Positions 9,011-20,664 of a stretch of DNA of 42,352 nt are shown here, piece by piece. This DNA is from an uncultured Psychroserpens sp. GTDB lineage: Bacteria; Bacteroidota; Bacteroidia; Flavobacteriales; Flavobacteriaceae. The stretch lies in the NCBI GenBank assembly GCA_905479815.1, contig CAJQOA010000046.1, forward strand, positions 1 through 42,352, in the 5' to 3' direction. Every line of letters starts with the position of its first letter. Positions within the stretch are counted from its first letter, which is position 1. Below the pieces are notes generated by a model that did not search any database, was not told the origin of the DNA, and was given only the letters and a program-made list of their open reading frames with translations. The position numbers and the translations under genes were made by a program.

Positions 9011-10258
9011 TTACATCCCTGTTCTAATTGCTTCAACTGGATCTAATTTAGATGCCGAAATTGCTGGTATAATCCCAGAAATTAAACCAATGAATGTAGA
9101 CAATCCAAAGCCAAGAAAAATATTAAATAAAGACAGTACAAACTCAAATTCTAATGCCGCATTTGCAACTAATGATACCAACCAAACAAGAAAAATACCA
9201 ATTATCCCTCCAAGAACAGATAGTATTACTGCCTCAAACAAAAATTGAAATAAGATAAATCTATTCTTAGCTCCTAATGATTTTTGAATCCCAATAAGGT
9301 TTGTACGTTCTCGTACACTTACAAACATGATGTTAGCGATCCCAAATCCTCCAACTAAGAGAGAAAAACCACTTATTAACCAACCTGCACCATTTAAAGT
9401 CGAAATAATTCCATCAATAAACTGCGTAAATCCTGAAATTTTGTTGACAAAAAAGTTATCTGGCTCATCTGCTTTCAAACCTCTATAAGCTCGATACTTC
9501 TGTTTTAAAACAGCTTCAAAAGCGCCTATATCTACATTTTTAACTGGCTTTATAATAATGGCTCCAGGAATTCCATTTGCACCTCCATTTTGAAAACGAC
9601 GTACAAAATTGGCTGGCACATAAGCATTCTCATCTGGAGAATCACCTAAACCTGCTCCTACTTTTTTCAACACACCTATAACCGTTAATTTTCGTCCATA
9701 AGCACGTACTGTTTTACCAATTGGGTTTATAGTTCCAAAAATATTTTCTGCCGTAGAAAATCCTAGCACCATAACATTTGAACCCGAATTAGATTCAGAT
9801 TCGGTATAAAACCTACCCTCTTCAATTTTCATGTTTTCAATATCATAAATCCCTTCAGATACAGGTGTTATATTCACACCCGAAACAGTATTTCCTTCGT
9901 ATTTAATATTTTCATTACCTCCAAAAATCACATAAGCAATGGCGCTAATATCTGGCACATTTCGCTCAATAAACTCATAATCATCATGCTCTGTCTGAGG
10001 GAAATTTTCACGTTGCCATCTAGGCACTTCTGTGGGACCAAAAGAATACTTAGTTAAATACATTGTGTTTTTATCTAGACCACTCAATTGGTCTTTGATA
10101 CTTTTATCTAATGAATCAACAGCAGCCAAAACAGCTATGATCGAAAAAATACCAATAGTAATTCCTAAAAGCGATAAAAATGTTCGCAATTTATTGTTAC
10201 GTAACGCATTAATAGCAAACGAAAAACTCTCTGTAAATAACCTTAGATAAACAAGCAT
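9011..10258 (-). CDS. ABC transporter permease (MacB/FtsX type)
   Basis: ALRNNKLRTFLSLLGITIGIFSIIAV ... SFSLLVGGFGIANIMFVSVRERTNLIGIQKSLGAKNRFILFQFLFEAVILS ... DPVEAIRTGM; start at internal MLVYLRLFTESF preferred. Confidence 0.9.
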   Translation of the reverse strand: MLVYLRLFTESFSFAINALRNNKLRTFLSLLGITIGIFSIIAVLAAVDSLDKSIKDQLSGLDKNTMYLTKYSFGPTEVPRWQRENFPQTEHDDYEFIERNVPDISAIAYVIFGGNENIKYEGNTVSGVNITPVSEGIYDIENMKIEEGRFYTESESNSGSNVMVLGFSTAENIFGTINPIGKTVRAYGRKLTVIGVLKKVGAGLGDSPDENAYVPANFVRRFQNGGANGIPGAIIIKPVKNVDIGAFEAVLKQKYRAYRGLKADEPDNFFVNKISGFTQFIDGIISTLNGAGWLISGFSLLVGGFGIANIMFVSVRERTNLIGIQKSLGAKNRFILFQFLFEAVILSVLGGIIGIFLVWLVSLVANAALEFEFVLSLFNIFLGFGLSTFIGLISGIIPAISASKLDPVEAIRTGM

Positions 10259-10381
10259 ATAATTGGTTTGTTTTACCAGTTTGATTCTGGAAATATAAAG
10301 ATAGGACGTTTTCAACAATTTATTGTTACAAAAAACTTAAACAAACTGCATTTTGGAACCAATTAAGGGTTTGATATTATG

Positions 10382-10389
10382 TATTTTTG
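10382..10389 (+). promoter_or_regulatory. Candidate flavobacterial -7 element TATTTTTG upstream of purH
   Basis: TAnnTTTG match; implies translation starts at 10447, not 10387; no clear -33 element. Confidence 0.4.
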
Positions 10390-10446
10390 GGCTTTAATTT
10401 TTACAACAACAACAAAAATTCACAACACAACGACAACAATTTCAAA

Positions 10447-11979
10447 ATGAGCAACAACAAAACAATCAAATCTGCCTTAATTTCGGTTTTTAGTAAAGAT
10501 GGATTAGCACCAATCGTTAAACAACTTGACGAACAAAACGTCACTATTTACTCTACAGGAGGTACAGAAAAATTCATCAAAGACTTAGGTATTAATGTCG
10601 TTCCTGTTGAAGACGTGACATCTTACCCTTCAATTCTTGGTGGACGCGTAAAAACACTACATCCAAAAGTATTTGGTGGCATTTTAAATCGCCAAAATCA
10701 TGAAGGCGATGTTGCTGAAATGGTAGATTTTGATATCCCGCAAATAGATGTAGTCATTGTAGATTTATATCCTTTTGAAAAAACGGTAGCTTCAGGAGCG
10801 CCTAATCAAGATATTATAGAAAAAATTGACATTGGAGGTATTTCTCTAATTCGTGCAGCTGCAAAAAATTATGCAGATGTCATTTGTGTATCGTCTGTTG
10901 ATGACTATTCAGAGTTTTTAGAACTTCTGAAATCAAAAAACGCTGAGACTTCTGAAGATGATAGAAAACAATTTGCTGCAAAAGCATTTAATGTATCATC
11001 GCATTATGATTCAGCAATTTTCAACTATTTCAATGCAGACCATAGTATTGCGTCTCTAAAAATTAGCGAGACTAAAGGTCAAGTATTGCGTTATGGAGAG
11101 AATCCTCACCAACGTGGTTTTTTCTTCGGAAATTTTGATGAGTTATTCACAAAACTCCACGGAAAAGAACTTAGTTACAACAACCTTCTTGATGTTGATG
11201 CAGCTGTAAACTTAATGAATGAATTTAAAGGAGAAGCACCTGCTTTCGCCATATTAAAACATAACAACGCTTGTGGTTTTGCACAACGTGATAATATACA
11301 TCAGGCTTATGTAGATGCATTAGCTGGTGATCCAGTGTCTGCTTTTGGAGGTGTTTTAATTGCTAACACTGAAATTGATAAAGCTACAGCAGAAAAAATC
11401 CACACCTTATTTTGTGAAGTAGTCATAGCACCTTCTTTTTCTGAAGACGCCTTAGCCATTTTAAAAGGCAAAAAGAATCGTATTTTATTAATCTTAAAAG
11501 ACACAGAGTTTGCAGAAACAACTGTAAGAACATGTCTTAACGGAATTCTAGTTCAAGATAAAAACAACAAAACCGATAGCATTGCAGACTTAACGAATGC
11601 TACCATCAAAAAACCAACTCAAAACGAGTTAGACGATTTAATATTTGCTTCAAAAATTTGTAAGCATACAAAGTCTAACACAATTGTTTTAGTTAAAAAC
11701 AAACAATTGTGCGCTAGTGGAACAGGACAAACAAGTCGTGTTGACGCCCTTAACCAAGCCATCCATAAAGCACAGTCTTTTAATTTTGATTTAAAAGGTT
11801 CTGTAATGGCAAGTGATGCATTTTTTCCGTTTCCAGATTGTGTAGAGATAGCAGATAATGTAGGAATCACTGCTGAAATTCAACCAGGTGGATCAATTAA
11901 AGATCAATTAACGGTTGACTATTGTAACGCAAATGATGTAGCTATGGTGATGACAGGAACACGTCATTTTAAGCATTAG
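10447..11979 (+). CDS. purH: Bifunctional AICAR transformylase/IMP cyclohydrolase
   Basis: KSALISVFSKDGLAPIVKQL ... STGGTEKFIKDLG ... GGRVKTLHPKVFGGIL ... LRYGENPHQRG ... VDYCNANDVAMVMTGTRHFKH. Confidence 0.97.
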   Translation: MSNNKTIKSALISVFSKDGLAPIVKQLDEQNVTIYSTGGTEKFIKDLGINVVPVEDVTSYPSILGGRVKTLHPKVFGGILNRQNHEGDVAEMVDFDIPQIDVVIVDLYPFEKTVASGAPNQDIIEKIDIGGISLIRAAAKNYADVICVSSVDDYSEFLELLKSKNAETSEDDRKQFAAKAFNVSSHYDSAIFNYFNADHSIASLKISETKGQVLRYGENPHQRGFFFGNFDELFTKLHGKELSYNNLLDVDAAVNLMNEFKGEAPAFAILKHNNACGFAQRDNIHQAYVDALAGDPVSAFGGVLIANTEIDKATAEKIHTLFCEVVIAPSFSEDALAILKGKKNRILLILKDTEFAETTVRTCLNGILVQDKNNKTDSIADLTNATIKKPTQNELDDLIFASKICKHTKSNTIVLVKNKQLCASGTGQTSRVDALNQAIHKAQSFNFDLKGSVMASDAFFPFPDCVEIADNVGITAEIQPGGSIKDQLTVDYCNANDVAMVMTGTRHFKH

Positions 11980-12218
11980 AAAGTGACTTGTGATTATTAA
12001 AGTTTCCGAAGAAAAAAAGAGATCTCTTAAATTAAAATCTTTTAATCTATCAGAAACATCCAAAATCAAAAAGTAAACGTTTAACCATTTAAAGTTAACC
12101 ACTTAACTTTCATATAAATTGAAATAGAAATAAACCGTAAATATCTAGTAAGTTTTACTATTTTTACAACACGTCAAAAACTGAATACAATAACACCCTC
12201 ATAACATTAGAATAACAC

Positions 12219-13247
12219 ATGGGATTTTTTGATTTCTTAACCGAAGAAATAGCCATAGATTTAGGAACTGCAAACACGCTAATCATCCACAACGATAAGG
12301 TTGTTGTTGATAGCCCGTCAATAGTTGCTCGAGATAGAATTTCTGGAAAAATAATTGCAGTTGGAAAAGAAGCCAACATGATGCAAGGTAAAACTCACGA
12401 AAACATCAAAACAATTAGACCTTTGAAAGATGGTGTAATTGCAGATTTTGATGCCTCTGAGCAAATGATAAGTATGTTTATTAAGAACATACCTGCATTA
12501 AAAAAGAAATTATTCACTCCAGCATTACGAATGGTGGTTTGTATTCCTTCTGGAATTACAGAGGTTGAAATGCGAGCTGTAAAAGAATCTTGTGAGCGTG
12601 TTAACGGTAAAGAAGTTTATCTAATACATGAACCAATGGCAGCGGCTATTGGTATTGGTATTGACATCATGCAACCAAAAGGAAACATGATTGTTGATAT
12701 TGGTGGTGGTACAACAGAAATCGCCGTGATTGCACTTGGTGGAATCGTATGTGATAAATCTGTTAAAGTTGCAGGTGACGTATTTACAAATGACATTATA
12801 TATTACATGCGTACACAACATAACTTATATGTTGGTGATCGTACTGCGGAAAAGATAAAAATTCAAATTGGTGCTGCTACTGAAGATTTAGATATGCCAC
12901 CAGAAGAAATGAGTGTTCAAGGTCGTGATTTATTGACTGGAAAACCAAAGCAGGTTCAAATCTCATATCGTGAAATTGCAAAAGCATTGGATAAATCTAT
13001 TTTGAGAATTGAGGATTCTGTAATGGAAACCTTATCACAAACACCTCCAGAATTAGCTGCTGACATCTACAATACTGGTATCTATTTAGCAGGTGGTGGT
13101 TCTATGCTAAGAGGTTTAGATAAACGTTTATCTCAAAAAACAGACTTACCAGTTTATATCGCAGAAGATCCATTAAGAGCAGTTGTTCGTGGTACAGGAA
13201 TCGCACTAAAAAATCTAGCCAAATTCAAAAGTGTATTGATTAAATAA
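12219..13247 (+). CDS. mreB: Rod shape-determining protein MreB
   Basis: IAIDLGTANTLI, ALRMVVCIPSGITEVE, VDIGGGTTEIAVIALGGIV. Confidence 0.98.
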   Translation: MGFFDFLTEEIAIDLGTANTLIIHNDKVVVDSPSIVARDRISGKIIAVGKEANMMQGKTHENIKTIRPLKDGVIADFDASEQMISMFIKNIPALKKKLFTPALRMVVCIPSGITEVEMRAVKESCERVNGKEVYLIHEPMAAAIGIGIDIMQPKGNMIVDIGGGTTEIAVIALGGIVCDKSVKVAGDVFTNDIIYYMRTQHNLYVGDRTAEKIKIQIGAATEDLDMPPEEMSVQGRDLLTGKPKQVQISYREIAKALDKSILRIEDSVMETLSQTPPELAADIYNTGIYLAGGGSMLRGLDKRLSQKTDLPVYIAEDPLRAVVRGTGIALKNLAKFKSVLIK

Positions 13248-13266
13248 CCCAGATTAACAACATAGC

Positions 13267-14097
13267 ATGCAACAAATTATAAACTTTGTCATAAGAAACA
13301 AAACGTTCCTTTTGTTTCTGTTGCTGTTTGTCATTTCTTTAGGATTAACAATACAATCACATTCTTATCATAAAAGTAAGTTTATAAACTCTGCCAATTT
13401 TTTGACTGGAGGAATTTATGAAGGTGCAAGTGGTATTTCAGATTATTTTGATTTAGATGACCAAAATAAAATTCTAGTCGAAGAAAACAACCGATTACGT
13501 TCTCAAGTTTTCAATTCAGGTGATTCTACTGTTGTAGGACGTTCATCAATAGACAGTGTTTCTTATAATGGTCGATACACCATTCAATCTGCAAAAATCA
13601 TCAATAATAATTATTCGTCATCTAAAAATTATTTGACCCTCAATAAGGGCGAAAAAGATGCTATCAAAGAAGATTTAGGTGTGATTACTTCAAAAGGTAT
13701 TGTTGGTATTATTGACAATACATCAAATGGTTATGCAAGAGTGCTATCTATTTTAAACACTAAAAGTAGAATTAATGCCCAATTAAAAGCGTCTAATCAT
13801 ATTGGTTCTTTAGAATGGGATGGCAAATCACATGTCAACACTGTTCAATTAACAGATGTTTCTAAATTTGCTCCTGTTAAAATAGGAGACACCATTATTA
13901 CTGGTGGTGAATCAACAATATTTCCTAAAGGCATACCAATTGGGATTATTGAATCCTTTGTTTTAGATATTAGTGGAGATACATATACAATTCAAGTCAC
14001 GTTATTTAATGATATGACGAACCTTTCACATGTCTATATTATTGAAAATTTAGATTCCGAAGAAATTAAGCTTTTAGAAAACCCAATTGATGAATAG
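13267..14097 (+). CDS. mreC: Rod shape-determining protein MreC
   Basis: N-terminal TM, coiled coil, GVITSKGIVGIIDN..., position between mreB and mreD. Confidence 0.95.
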   Translation: MQQIINFVIRNKTFLLFLLLFVISLGLTIQSHSYHKSKFINSANFLTGGIYEGASGISDYFDLDDQNKILVEENNRLRSQVFNSGDSTVVGRSSIDSVSYNGRYTIQSAKIINNNYSSSKNYLTLNKGEKDAIKEDLGVITSKGIVGIIDNTSNGYARVLSILNTKSRINAQLKASNHIGSLEWDGKSHVNTVQLTDVSKFAPVKIGDTIITGGESTIFPKGIPIGIIESFVLDISGDTYTIQVTLFNDMTNLSHVYIIENLDSEEIKLLENPIDE

Positions 14098-14596
14098 TCT
14101 TAATATAAATAGCATCGTTAGGTTTTTAGTACTGATACTGGCTCAAGTTCTCGTATTTAGTAACATTAACTTCATAGGTTCAATAAACCCGTATCCATAT
14201 ATTTTATTCATTCTATTATTTCCAATTAACAATAACCGCACGCTATTTATATTTTTAAGTTTTATGTTAGGATTGTTTGTAGATATCTTTTCTAATTCTG
14301 GAGGTGTTCACGCTGCAGCTTGTGTTACTGTAGCATTTATAAGACCTCCTGTTTTAAAATTTGCTTTTGGGATGGTTTACGAGCATCAAACAATTAAATT
14401 CAACAACACCGAATTTGGCAATAGAATCATCTATTTTTCTATCCTAATATTCATTCATCATTTTATTATGTTTTTGCTAGAAATTTTTAACATTTCAAAC
14501 ATACTTTTAGTATTACAAAAGACGTTATTTTCTAGTATTTTTACTGTAATACTATGTGCAGTAATTTCTATACTTTTCAGTAACAAACAGCGATGA
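14087..14596 (+). CDS. mreD: Rod shape-determining protein MreD
   Basis: Multi-TM protein overlapping the mreC 3' end in the mreBCD cluster. Confidence 0.9.
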   Translation: MMNSLNINSIVRFLVLILAQVLVFSNINFIGSINPYPYILFILLFPINNNRTLFIFLSFMLGLFVDIFSNSGGVHAAACVTVAFIRPPVLKFAFGMVYEHQTIKFNNTEFGNRIIYFSILIFIHHFIMFLLEIFNISNILLVLQKTLFSSIFTVILCAVISILFSNKQR

Positions 14597-16545
14597 GAAA
14601 AATTCTACTTTTATTAACCGTTATTATCGTAGGACTCTTATTCATTTCACGCTTATTTTATTTACAAGTCTATAAAAAAGAAGCTTATAGTTTGTATGAA
14701 GATACTGCAATTAGAAAAGAATTTGACTATCCAAAACGTGGCTATGTATATGATAGAAACGGAAAACTACTCGTTGCCAATCAACCCTCTTATGATGTGA
14801 TGATTATCCCTAGAGAAGTTGAGTCATTAGACACTTTAGAATTTTGTAAACTATTAAAAATCACCAAAGAAGATTTTATAAAAAAATATAGGAGAGCTAA
14901 AAACTACTCGCCACGATTACCATCACCTTTTGTACCTCAACTATCAAAAAAAGATTATGCTGTACTTCAAGAAAAAATGCGAAAATTTGATGGCTTTTAT
15001 ATTCAAAAAAGATCATTACGTGATTACCAAACCTCCATTGGAGCTAATGTTTTAGGTGATTTAGGCGAAGTGAACCAACGCACTATAAAAAAACAGCCCT
15101 ATTATGGATTAGGTGATCTCATTGGTAAACAAGGGATTGAGCTATCGTATGAAGATGTACTTAGAGGAAAAAAGGGTATTAAATTTATTCAAAAAGATAG
15201 ATTTAATAAAAACATTGGACCATATAAAGAAGGCCAATTTGATACATTACCGCAACCAGGAAAGGATATTAAGATTACCATAGATGCAGAACTTCAAAAG
15301 TACGGAGAGCTTTTAATGACAAATAAACGTGGTGGCATCGTTGCAATTGACCCATCAAATGGAGAAATTTTAGCATTAGTAACTGGACCAAGTTACAATC
15401 CAAACTTATTAGTAGGCAGAGAACGTAATAAAAATTTTTCGAGATTATATTTAGATACTATTTCAAGACCAACATGGGATCGAGGTTTACAAGCACAATA
15501 TCCACCAGGTTCACCTTTTAAAGTAATTAACGCACTTATTGGGCTCCAAGAAAATGTAATAACTCCTGAAGACAAAGTAACCTGTAGAATGGGTTATTAC
15601 TACGGAAGCAGAAAATTAACAGGTTGTCACCATCACAAAAGTCCTGTAGATATGAACGCAGGAATTGCTCAATCTTGTAACGCCTACTTCGTTACAACCT
15701 ATCGGAAAATAGTTGACAAATACAAAGATGCAGGAGAAGGCATGAATATTTGGGCTGACCATGCTAAGAGTTTCGGACTAGGAGATTATTTAGGTTACGA
15801 CTTACCAGTTGGGCAAAAAGGCAGAATACCAAATGGAAGTTATTACGACAAAGCCTATGGAGATAATCGTTGGGGTTCTACATATATTGTTTCTAATGCC
15901 ATTGGCCAAGGAGAGGTTGAAGCAACGCCAATACAGCTTGCCAATATGGTTGCTGCCATTGGAAATCGCGGTTATTACTATACACCTCATATTATAAAAG
16001 AAATTGAAGGAGATACCATCCCAAGTAAATTCACAACCAAAAGACAAACAACCATTGATAAGCGCCATTTTGAACCCGTAGTTCAAGGTATGTTTGATGT
16101 TTATAATAAAGGAACTGCTGCCAGCCTTCGTATTCCAGGAATTGACATCTGCGGAAAAACAGGAACTGCTGAAAATTTTATTAAGATTGATAGTGTAAAA
16201 ACCCAATTGACAGATCATTCCATTTTTGTCGCTTTTGCTCCAAAAGACAATCCCAAAATAGCCATTGCAGTTTTTGTAGAAAACGGATATTGGGGAAGTC
16301 GATTTGCTGGACGAATGGCCAGTTTAATGATTGAAAAATATATCAATGGTGAGATTACTAGAACAGATATGGAACATTGGATTCTAACCCACAGTTTAGA
16401 AAATGAATATGCAAAACCGTATTCTGGTGAGCCTTTTAAAATTAATGGAGAAACCACACTCCAAGTCATTGACAAAGTACTAGCACCAAAAAATGATGAT
16501 TTTGATTATTCTATACAGACCAACCCAAACAAACCTAAATTATAA
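14593..16545 (+). CDS. mrdA: Penicillin-binding protein 2 (peptidoglycan transpeptidase)
   Basis: RGYVYDRNGKLLVANQPSYDV, PPGSPFKV (SxxK), SCN motif, GKTGTAEN. Confidence 0.95.
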   Translation: MRKILLLLTVIIVGLLFISRLFYLQVYKKEAYSLYEDTAIRKEFDYPKRGYVYDRNGKLLVANQPSYDVMIIPREVESLDTLEFCKLLKITKEDFIKKYRRAKNYSPRLPSPFVPQLSKKDYAVLQEKMRKFDGFYIQKRSLRDYQTSIGANVLGDLGEVNQRTIKKQPYYGLGDLIGKQGIELSYEDVLRGKKGIKFIQKDRFNKNIGPYKEGQFDTLPQPGKDIKITIDAELQKYGELLMTNKRGGIVAIDPSNGEILALVTGPSYNPNLLVGRERNKNFSRLYLDTISRPTWDRGLQAQYPPGSPFKVINALIGLQENVITPEDKVTCRMGYYYGSRKLTGCHHHKSPVDMNAGIAQSCNAYFVTTYRKIVDKYKDAGEGMNIWADHAKSFGLGDYLGYDLPVGQKGRIPNGSYYDKAYGDNRWGSTYIVSNAIGQGEVEATPIQLANMVAAIGNRGYYYTPHIIKEIEGDTIPSKFTTKRQTTIDKRHFEPVVQGMFDVYNKGTAASLRIPGIDICGKTGTAENFIKIDSVKTQLTDHSIFVAFAPKDNPKIAIAVFVENGYWGSRFAGRMASLMIEKYINGEITRTDMEHWILTHSLENEYAKPYSGEPFKINGETTLQVIDKVLAPKNDDFDYSIQTNPNKPKL

Positions 16546-16547
16546 GT

Positions 16548-17831
16548 ATGCACAGTAGAGAACAGCATAGAGGTTTTAGGTTTGACTGGATTACCATTGT
16601 ATTATTCTTATTACTTGTTGGCTTTGGGTGGCTTAACATAATGTCTGCTTCTCATGAAGGCGATATCGTTAGCTACTTTGACATGAGTCAATTATATGGC
16701 AAACATGCTGTTTTTATTGGATTAACTTTTGTTCTTATTACTTTAATTCTATCTGTTGAAGCCAAGTTCTATGAACGGTTTTCCAGTGTGATTTATATCG
16801 TCGCCATGCTGGCTCTTGTTGGCTTATTTATCTTTGGAAAAGATGTCAATGGCGCTCGTTCTTGGTACGGAATTGGAAGTATGACTATCCAACCTAGTGA
16901 ATTTGCAAAATTTGCTACAGCTCTCGCTCTTGCTAAATACATGAGTGATTTGCAAACAGATATGAACACCATAAAAGACCAATTAAGAGCAGTTGGAATT
17001 ATCATACTGCCAGCCCTATTAATCTTACTACAAAATGATGCTGGAAGTACTATTGTATACGCCTCATTCTTCTTTGTGTTTTATCGTGAAGGGCTTCAAC
17101 AAGTATATTTAGCAATTGCGATCTCTGCCATTGTTTTAGCGGTTTTGGCGCTAAAATTTGGAATATTAATTACAGCTGTAATTGCTGCTATTGTCATTTG
17201 TAGTCTTTATTTTTTTCGAAGAAAAAAACGGGCATCAATTCTACAGTCTGTTGTTATCTTATTGGTTTGTGTGTCTTTTTCTGCAGGTGTGCGCATGTTT
17301 TACGATCACGTTTTAAAACCGCATCAACAAAATAGAATAAGTCTATGGTTGCGATTGGAGAAAGACCCTGCAAAACTAGAGAGAATGAAAAAAGAGGAGG
17401 CTTACAACCTCATACAATCTGAGCAAGCCATTAGTTCTGGTGGATTGACAGGAAAAGGCTTCATGCAAGGCACAAGAACTACCGGTAAATTTGTACCAGA
17501 ACAAGAAACAGATTACATCTTTAGTACAGTTGGAGAAGAATGGGGCTTTTTAGGAAGTAGCATAGTCGTTATTCTATTTATGGCTTTAATAATACGAGTG
17601 CTCTTTCTTGCTGAATCTCAGAAATCACAATTTAGTCGTGTTTACGGCTATGGTGTAGCAGCTATATTATTTACCCATTTCACAATTAATATAGGTATGG
17701 TTATGGGATTAATCCCAACCGTTGGAATCCCTCTCCCCTTCTTTAGTTATGGAGGATCCGGACTTTGGGGCTTCACTATTTTACTATTTATTTTCGTGAA
17801 ATTAGATAGTAATAAAATCAATGAATGGTAA
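16548..17831 (+). CDS. rodA: Rod shape-determining protein RodA (SEDS glycosyltransferase)
   Basis: GARSWYGIGSMTIQPSEFAKFA; FVPEQETDYIFSTVGEEWGFLGS; GIPLPFFSYGGSGLWG. Confidence 0.96.
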   Translation: MHSREQHRGFRFDWITIVLFLLLVGFGWLNIMSASHEGDIVSYFDMSQLYGKHAVFIGLTFVLITLILSVEAKFYERFSSVIYIVAMLALVGLFIFGKDVNGARSWYGIGSMTIQPSEFAKFATALALAKYMSDLQTDMNTIKDQLRAVGIIILPALLILLQNDAGSTIVYASFFFVFYREGLQQVYLAIAISAIVLAVLALKFGILITAVIAAIVICSLYFFRRKKRASILQSVVILLVCVSFSAGVRMFYDHVLKPHQQNRISLWLRLEKDPAKLERMKKEEAYNLIQSEQAISSGGLTGKGFMQGTRTTGKFVPEQETDYIFSTVGEEWGFLGSSIVVILFMALIIRVLFLAESQKSQFSRVYGYGVAAILFTHFTINIGMVMGLIPTVGIPLPFFSYGGSGLWGFTILLFIFVKLDSNKINEW

Positions 17832-17887
17832 AAGAAAAAGCTGCCCATTACAGACAGCTTCTTTATTCAAATAATAGTATCTAAAGC

Positions 17888-20521
17888 TTATTTCAAACTC
17901 GCTAAACTATTTTTAATAGTCTCAATTTTAGCTAAAGCATCTGCTTCCTTTTTCTTTTCTGAAGCAACAACTTGCTCAGGAGCTCCAGCAACAAAACGCT
18001 CATTTGAGAGTTTCTTTTGAACTGATTTCAAAAAGCCTTCAGTATAGTTTAACTCTTCGGTTAACTTTGAAATCTCAGCCTCTACATCAATACTTCCTTC
18101 CATTGGAATAAAGTATTCGTTAGATTTTACACGATACGTCAAAGCGCCTTCTACAGCTTCTGTAACGTATTCAAAACTATCTAGATTACCAAGCTTAGAA
18201 ATCACCTCATCAAACGTTGAAGCAGCATTTTCATTATTGACTATAGAAAAACCTATAGCATCTTTAAACGCAATATTCTTCTGAGTTCTAATATTTCTAA
18301 TTCCTGTGATAACTTCCGAAGCAAAATCAAACTCTGAAATCAATGTCTCATTTATTGGCTTTGCTTTTGGCCATTCTGCAATAATCAAAGCCTCTTCTGG
18401 AGAACGTTCTTTAATATAATGCCATATTTCTTCTGTCAAGAAAGGCATAAATGGATGCAATATTTTAAGTATATCTTCAAAAATTGTATTTACACTTTCT
18501 AGAGTTTTTGCATCAATAGGTTGCTGATAAGCTGGCTTGATAATTTCTAATAACCATGATGCAAAATCATCCCAAATCAATTTATATGTTGCCATTAAAG
18601 CATCACTTAACCTGTATTTACTGAAGTGATCTTCAATCTCAGCAATCGTTTGTTGAAATTTAGATTCAAACCACTCTAAAGCAATTTTGCTTGAGTTGGG
18701 TTGACTTATAGAACTATCTACTTCCCAACCTTGAACTAATCTAAAAGCATTCCATATTTTATTAGCAAACTGTTTTCCTTGCTGACATAAGTCTTCATCA
18801 AACATTAAGTCATTCCCAGCTGCAGAACTCAATAACAGACCTACTCTAACACCATCTGCTCCATATTCTTCAATCAATTTTAAAGCATCAGGCGAGTTCC
18901 CTAAAGATTTAGACATTTTACGTCTTTGCTTATCTCTAACTAATCCTGTTAGGTATACATTTTCAAAAGGTCTTTGATCTTTATATTCATAACCTGCAAC
19001 AATCATTCTCGCTACCCAGAAAAACAAAATATCTGGACCTGTAACTAAATCATTCGTAGGATAATAGTATTTAATCTCTTCATTTTCTGGATTTCTAATA
19101 CCATCAAAAACACTCATTGGCCATAACCATGAACTAAACCATGTATCTAGTGCATCTGTATCTTGACGCAAATTGTCTGCAGTTAACTCTTGATTATTAG
19201 CAGCAACTCTAGCGAGTTTAACGGCCTCCTCAATAGTTTCTGCAACGACATAATCTTCCTTACCATCTCCATAGAAATAAGCAGGAATTTGTTGTCCCCA
19301 AAGTAATTGTCTAGAAATATTCCAATCGCGAATATTCTCCATCCAGTGTCTATAGGTGTTTTCAAATTTCTTCGGAAACAGCTTCACTTCACCAGTTTTT
19401 AAAACGGCATCAATAGCAGGCTTTGCTAGATCTTCCATTTTAAGAAACCATTGATCACTTAAGCGAGGTTCTATAACGGCTTTCGTACGTTCTGATGTGC
19501 CTACTTTATTGATATGGTTTTCTGTTTTTATTATAACTCCTGAAGCTTCCAGTTCTTTCGTTACTGCTTTTCTTGCGACAAAGCGATCTTGTCCTTGAAA
19601 ATGCATTCCGAAGCTATTCAAAGATGCATCATCATTAAAAATATCAATAACTTCAAGATTGTGCTTATCTCCTAAAGCTTTATCATTTTCATCGTGAGCA
19701 GGTGTCACTTTTAGGCAACCTGTACCAAACTCAATATCAACATATTCATCTTCAATAATAGGAATAACCCTTCCGCAGATAGGAACAATAGCTTTCTTCC
19801 CTTTTAGATGAGTAAAACGCTCATCTGTTGGATTGATACATATTGCTGTATCTCCAAAAATGGTTTCTGGACGTGTTGTAGCAATGGTTAATTTCTCATC
19901 ACTTCCTTCTATTTTATATTCTAAATAATAAAGTAGACCTTGCTTTTCTACATGGATAACTTCTTCATCAGATAAGGTTGTTTTAGCTTCTGGATCCCAA
20001 TTAACCATGCGATAACCTCTATAAATCAAACCTTTATTATGTAAATCAACAAATACTTTAATTACAGCTTCACTCATATCATCATCCATCGTAAACTTAG
20101 TACGATCCCAATCACATGAGCAACCAAGCTTTTTCAATTGTTCTAGAATGACACCTCCATATTCTTCTGTCCATTCCCAAGCATGCTCTAAAAACTCTTC
20201 ACGAGATAAATCATTTTTATCAATCCCTTGAGCTTTTAATTTTGCAACCACCTTAGCTTCTGTAGCAATAGATGCATGATCTGTTCCTGGCACCCAACAC
20301 GCATTTTTCCCTTGTAAACGTGCACGGCGTATGAGAACATCTTGAATAGTATTATTCAACATATGTCCCATGTGTAAGATACCTGTCACGTTTGGTGGCG
20401 GAATTACAATTGTATATGGTTCTCTCTCATCTGGAGTAGAATGAAAGTAGTTGTGTAACATCCAGTAGTCGTACCATTTGTTTTCTACTGCTTGTGCTGA
20501 ATATTTTGATGGAATTTCCAT
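17888..20521 (-). CDS. valS: Valyl-tRNA synthetase
   Basis: [21 protein letters not shown] (HIGH), [13 protein letters not shown] (KMSKS), C-terminal coiled coil. Confidence 0.98.
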   Translation of the reverse strand: MEIPSKYSAQAVENKWYDYWMLHNYFHSTPDEREPYTIVIPPPNVTGILHMGHMLNNTIQDVLIRRARLQGKNACWVPGTDHASIATEAKVVAKLKAQGIDKNDLSREEFLEHAWEWTEEYGGVILEQLKKLGCSCDWDRTKFTMDDDMSEAVIKVFVDLHNKGLIYRGYRMVNWDPEAKTTLSDEEVIHVEKQGLLYYLEYKIEGSDEKLTIATTRPETIFGDTAICINPTDERFTHLKGKKAIVPICGRVIPIIEDEYVDIEFGTGCLKVTPAHDENDKALGDKHNLEVIDIFNDDASLNSFGMHFQGQDRFVARKAVTKELEASGVIIKTENHINKVGTSERTKAVIEPRLSDQWFLKMEDLAKPAIDAVLKTGEVKLFPKKFENTYRHWMENIRDWNISRQLLWGQQIPAYFYGDGKEDYVVAETIEEAVKLARVAANNQELTADNLRQDTDALDTWFSSWLWPMSVFDGIRNPENEEIKYYYPTNDLVTGPDILFFWVARMIVAGYEYKDQRPFENVYLTGLVRDKQRRKMSKSLGNSPDALKLIEEYGADGVRVGLLLSSAAGNDLMFDEDLCQQGKQFANKIWNAFRLVQGWEVDSSISQPNSSKIALEWFESKFQQTIAEIEDHFSKYRLSDALMATYKLIWDDFASWLLEIIKPAYQQPIDAKTLESVNTIFEDILKILHPFMPFLTEEIWHYIKERSPEEALIIAEWPKAKPINETLISEFDFASEVITGIRNIRTQKNIAFKDAIGFSIVNNENAASTFDEVISKLGNLDSFEYVTEAVEGALTYRVKSNEYFIPMEGSIDVEAEISKLTEELNYTEGFLKSVQKKLSNERFVAGAPEQVVASEKKKEADALAKIETIKNSLASLK

Positions 20522-20633
20522 GCTTTGGTATTGTTTTTGCTTTATAACTTACAAAAGTACTTATATTTCCTTTTAAGCGAAATGAATACAGGAAATAATG
20601 AGCACTTAAATCGTAATTAATGTTAATTAAAAG

Positions 20634-20664
20634 GTCATACATCTAATTTATTTTGAAGTATGAC
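20634..20664. repeat. Perfect inverted repeat GTCATAC-N17-GTATGAC in the DUF1573 gene promoter
   Basis: GTCATAC at 20634-20640 and GTATGAC at 20658-20664. Confidence 0.7.

Noticed and set aside
11679-11711. Perfect 11-bp inverted repeat CACAATTGTTT-N11-AAACAATTGTG inside purH
   Set aside because: Could be a hairpin, but it encodes conserved PurH residues (NTIVLVKNKQLC) with no T-tract; treated as incidental without conservation data.
15802-16218. Antisense 138-aa ORF within mrdA
   Set aside because: Fully inside a clear PBP2 gene; composition reflects complement codons.
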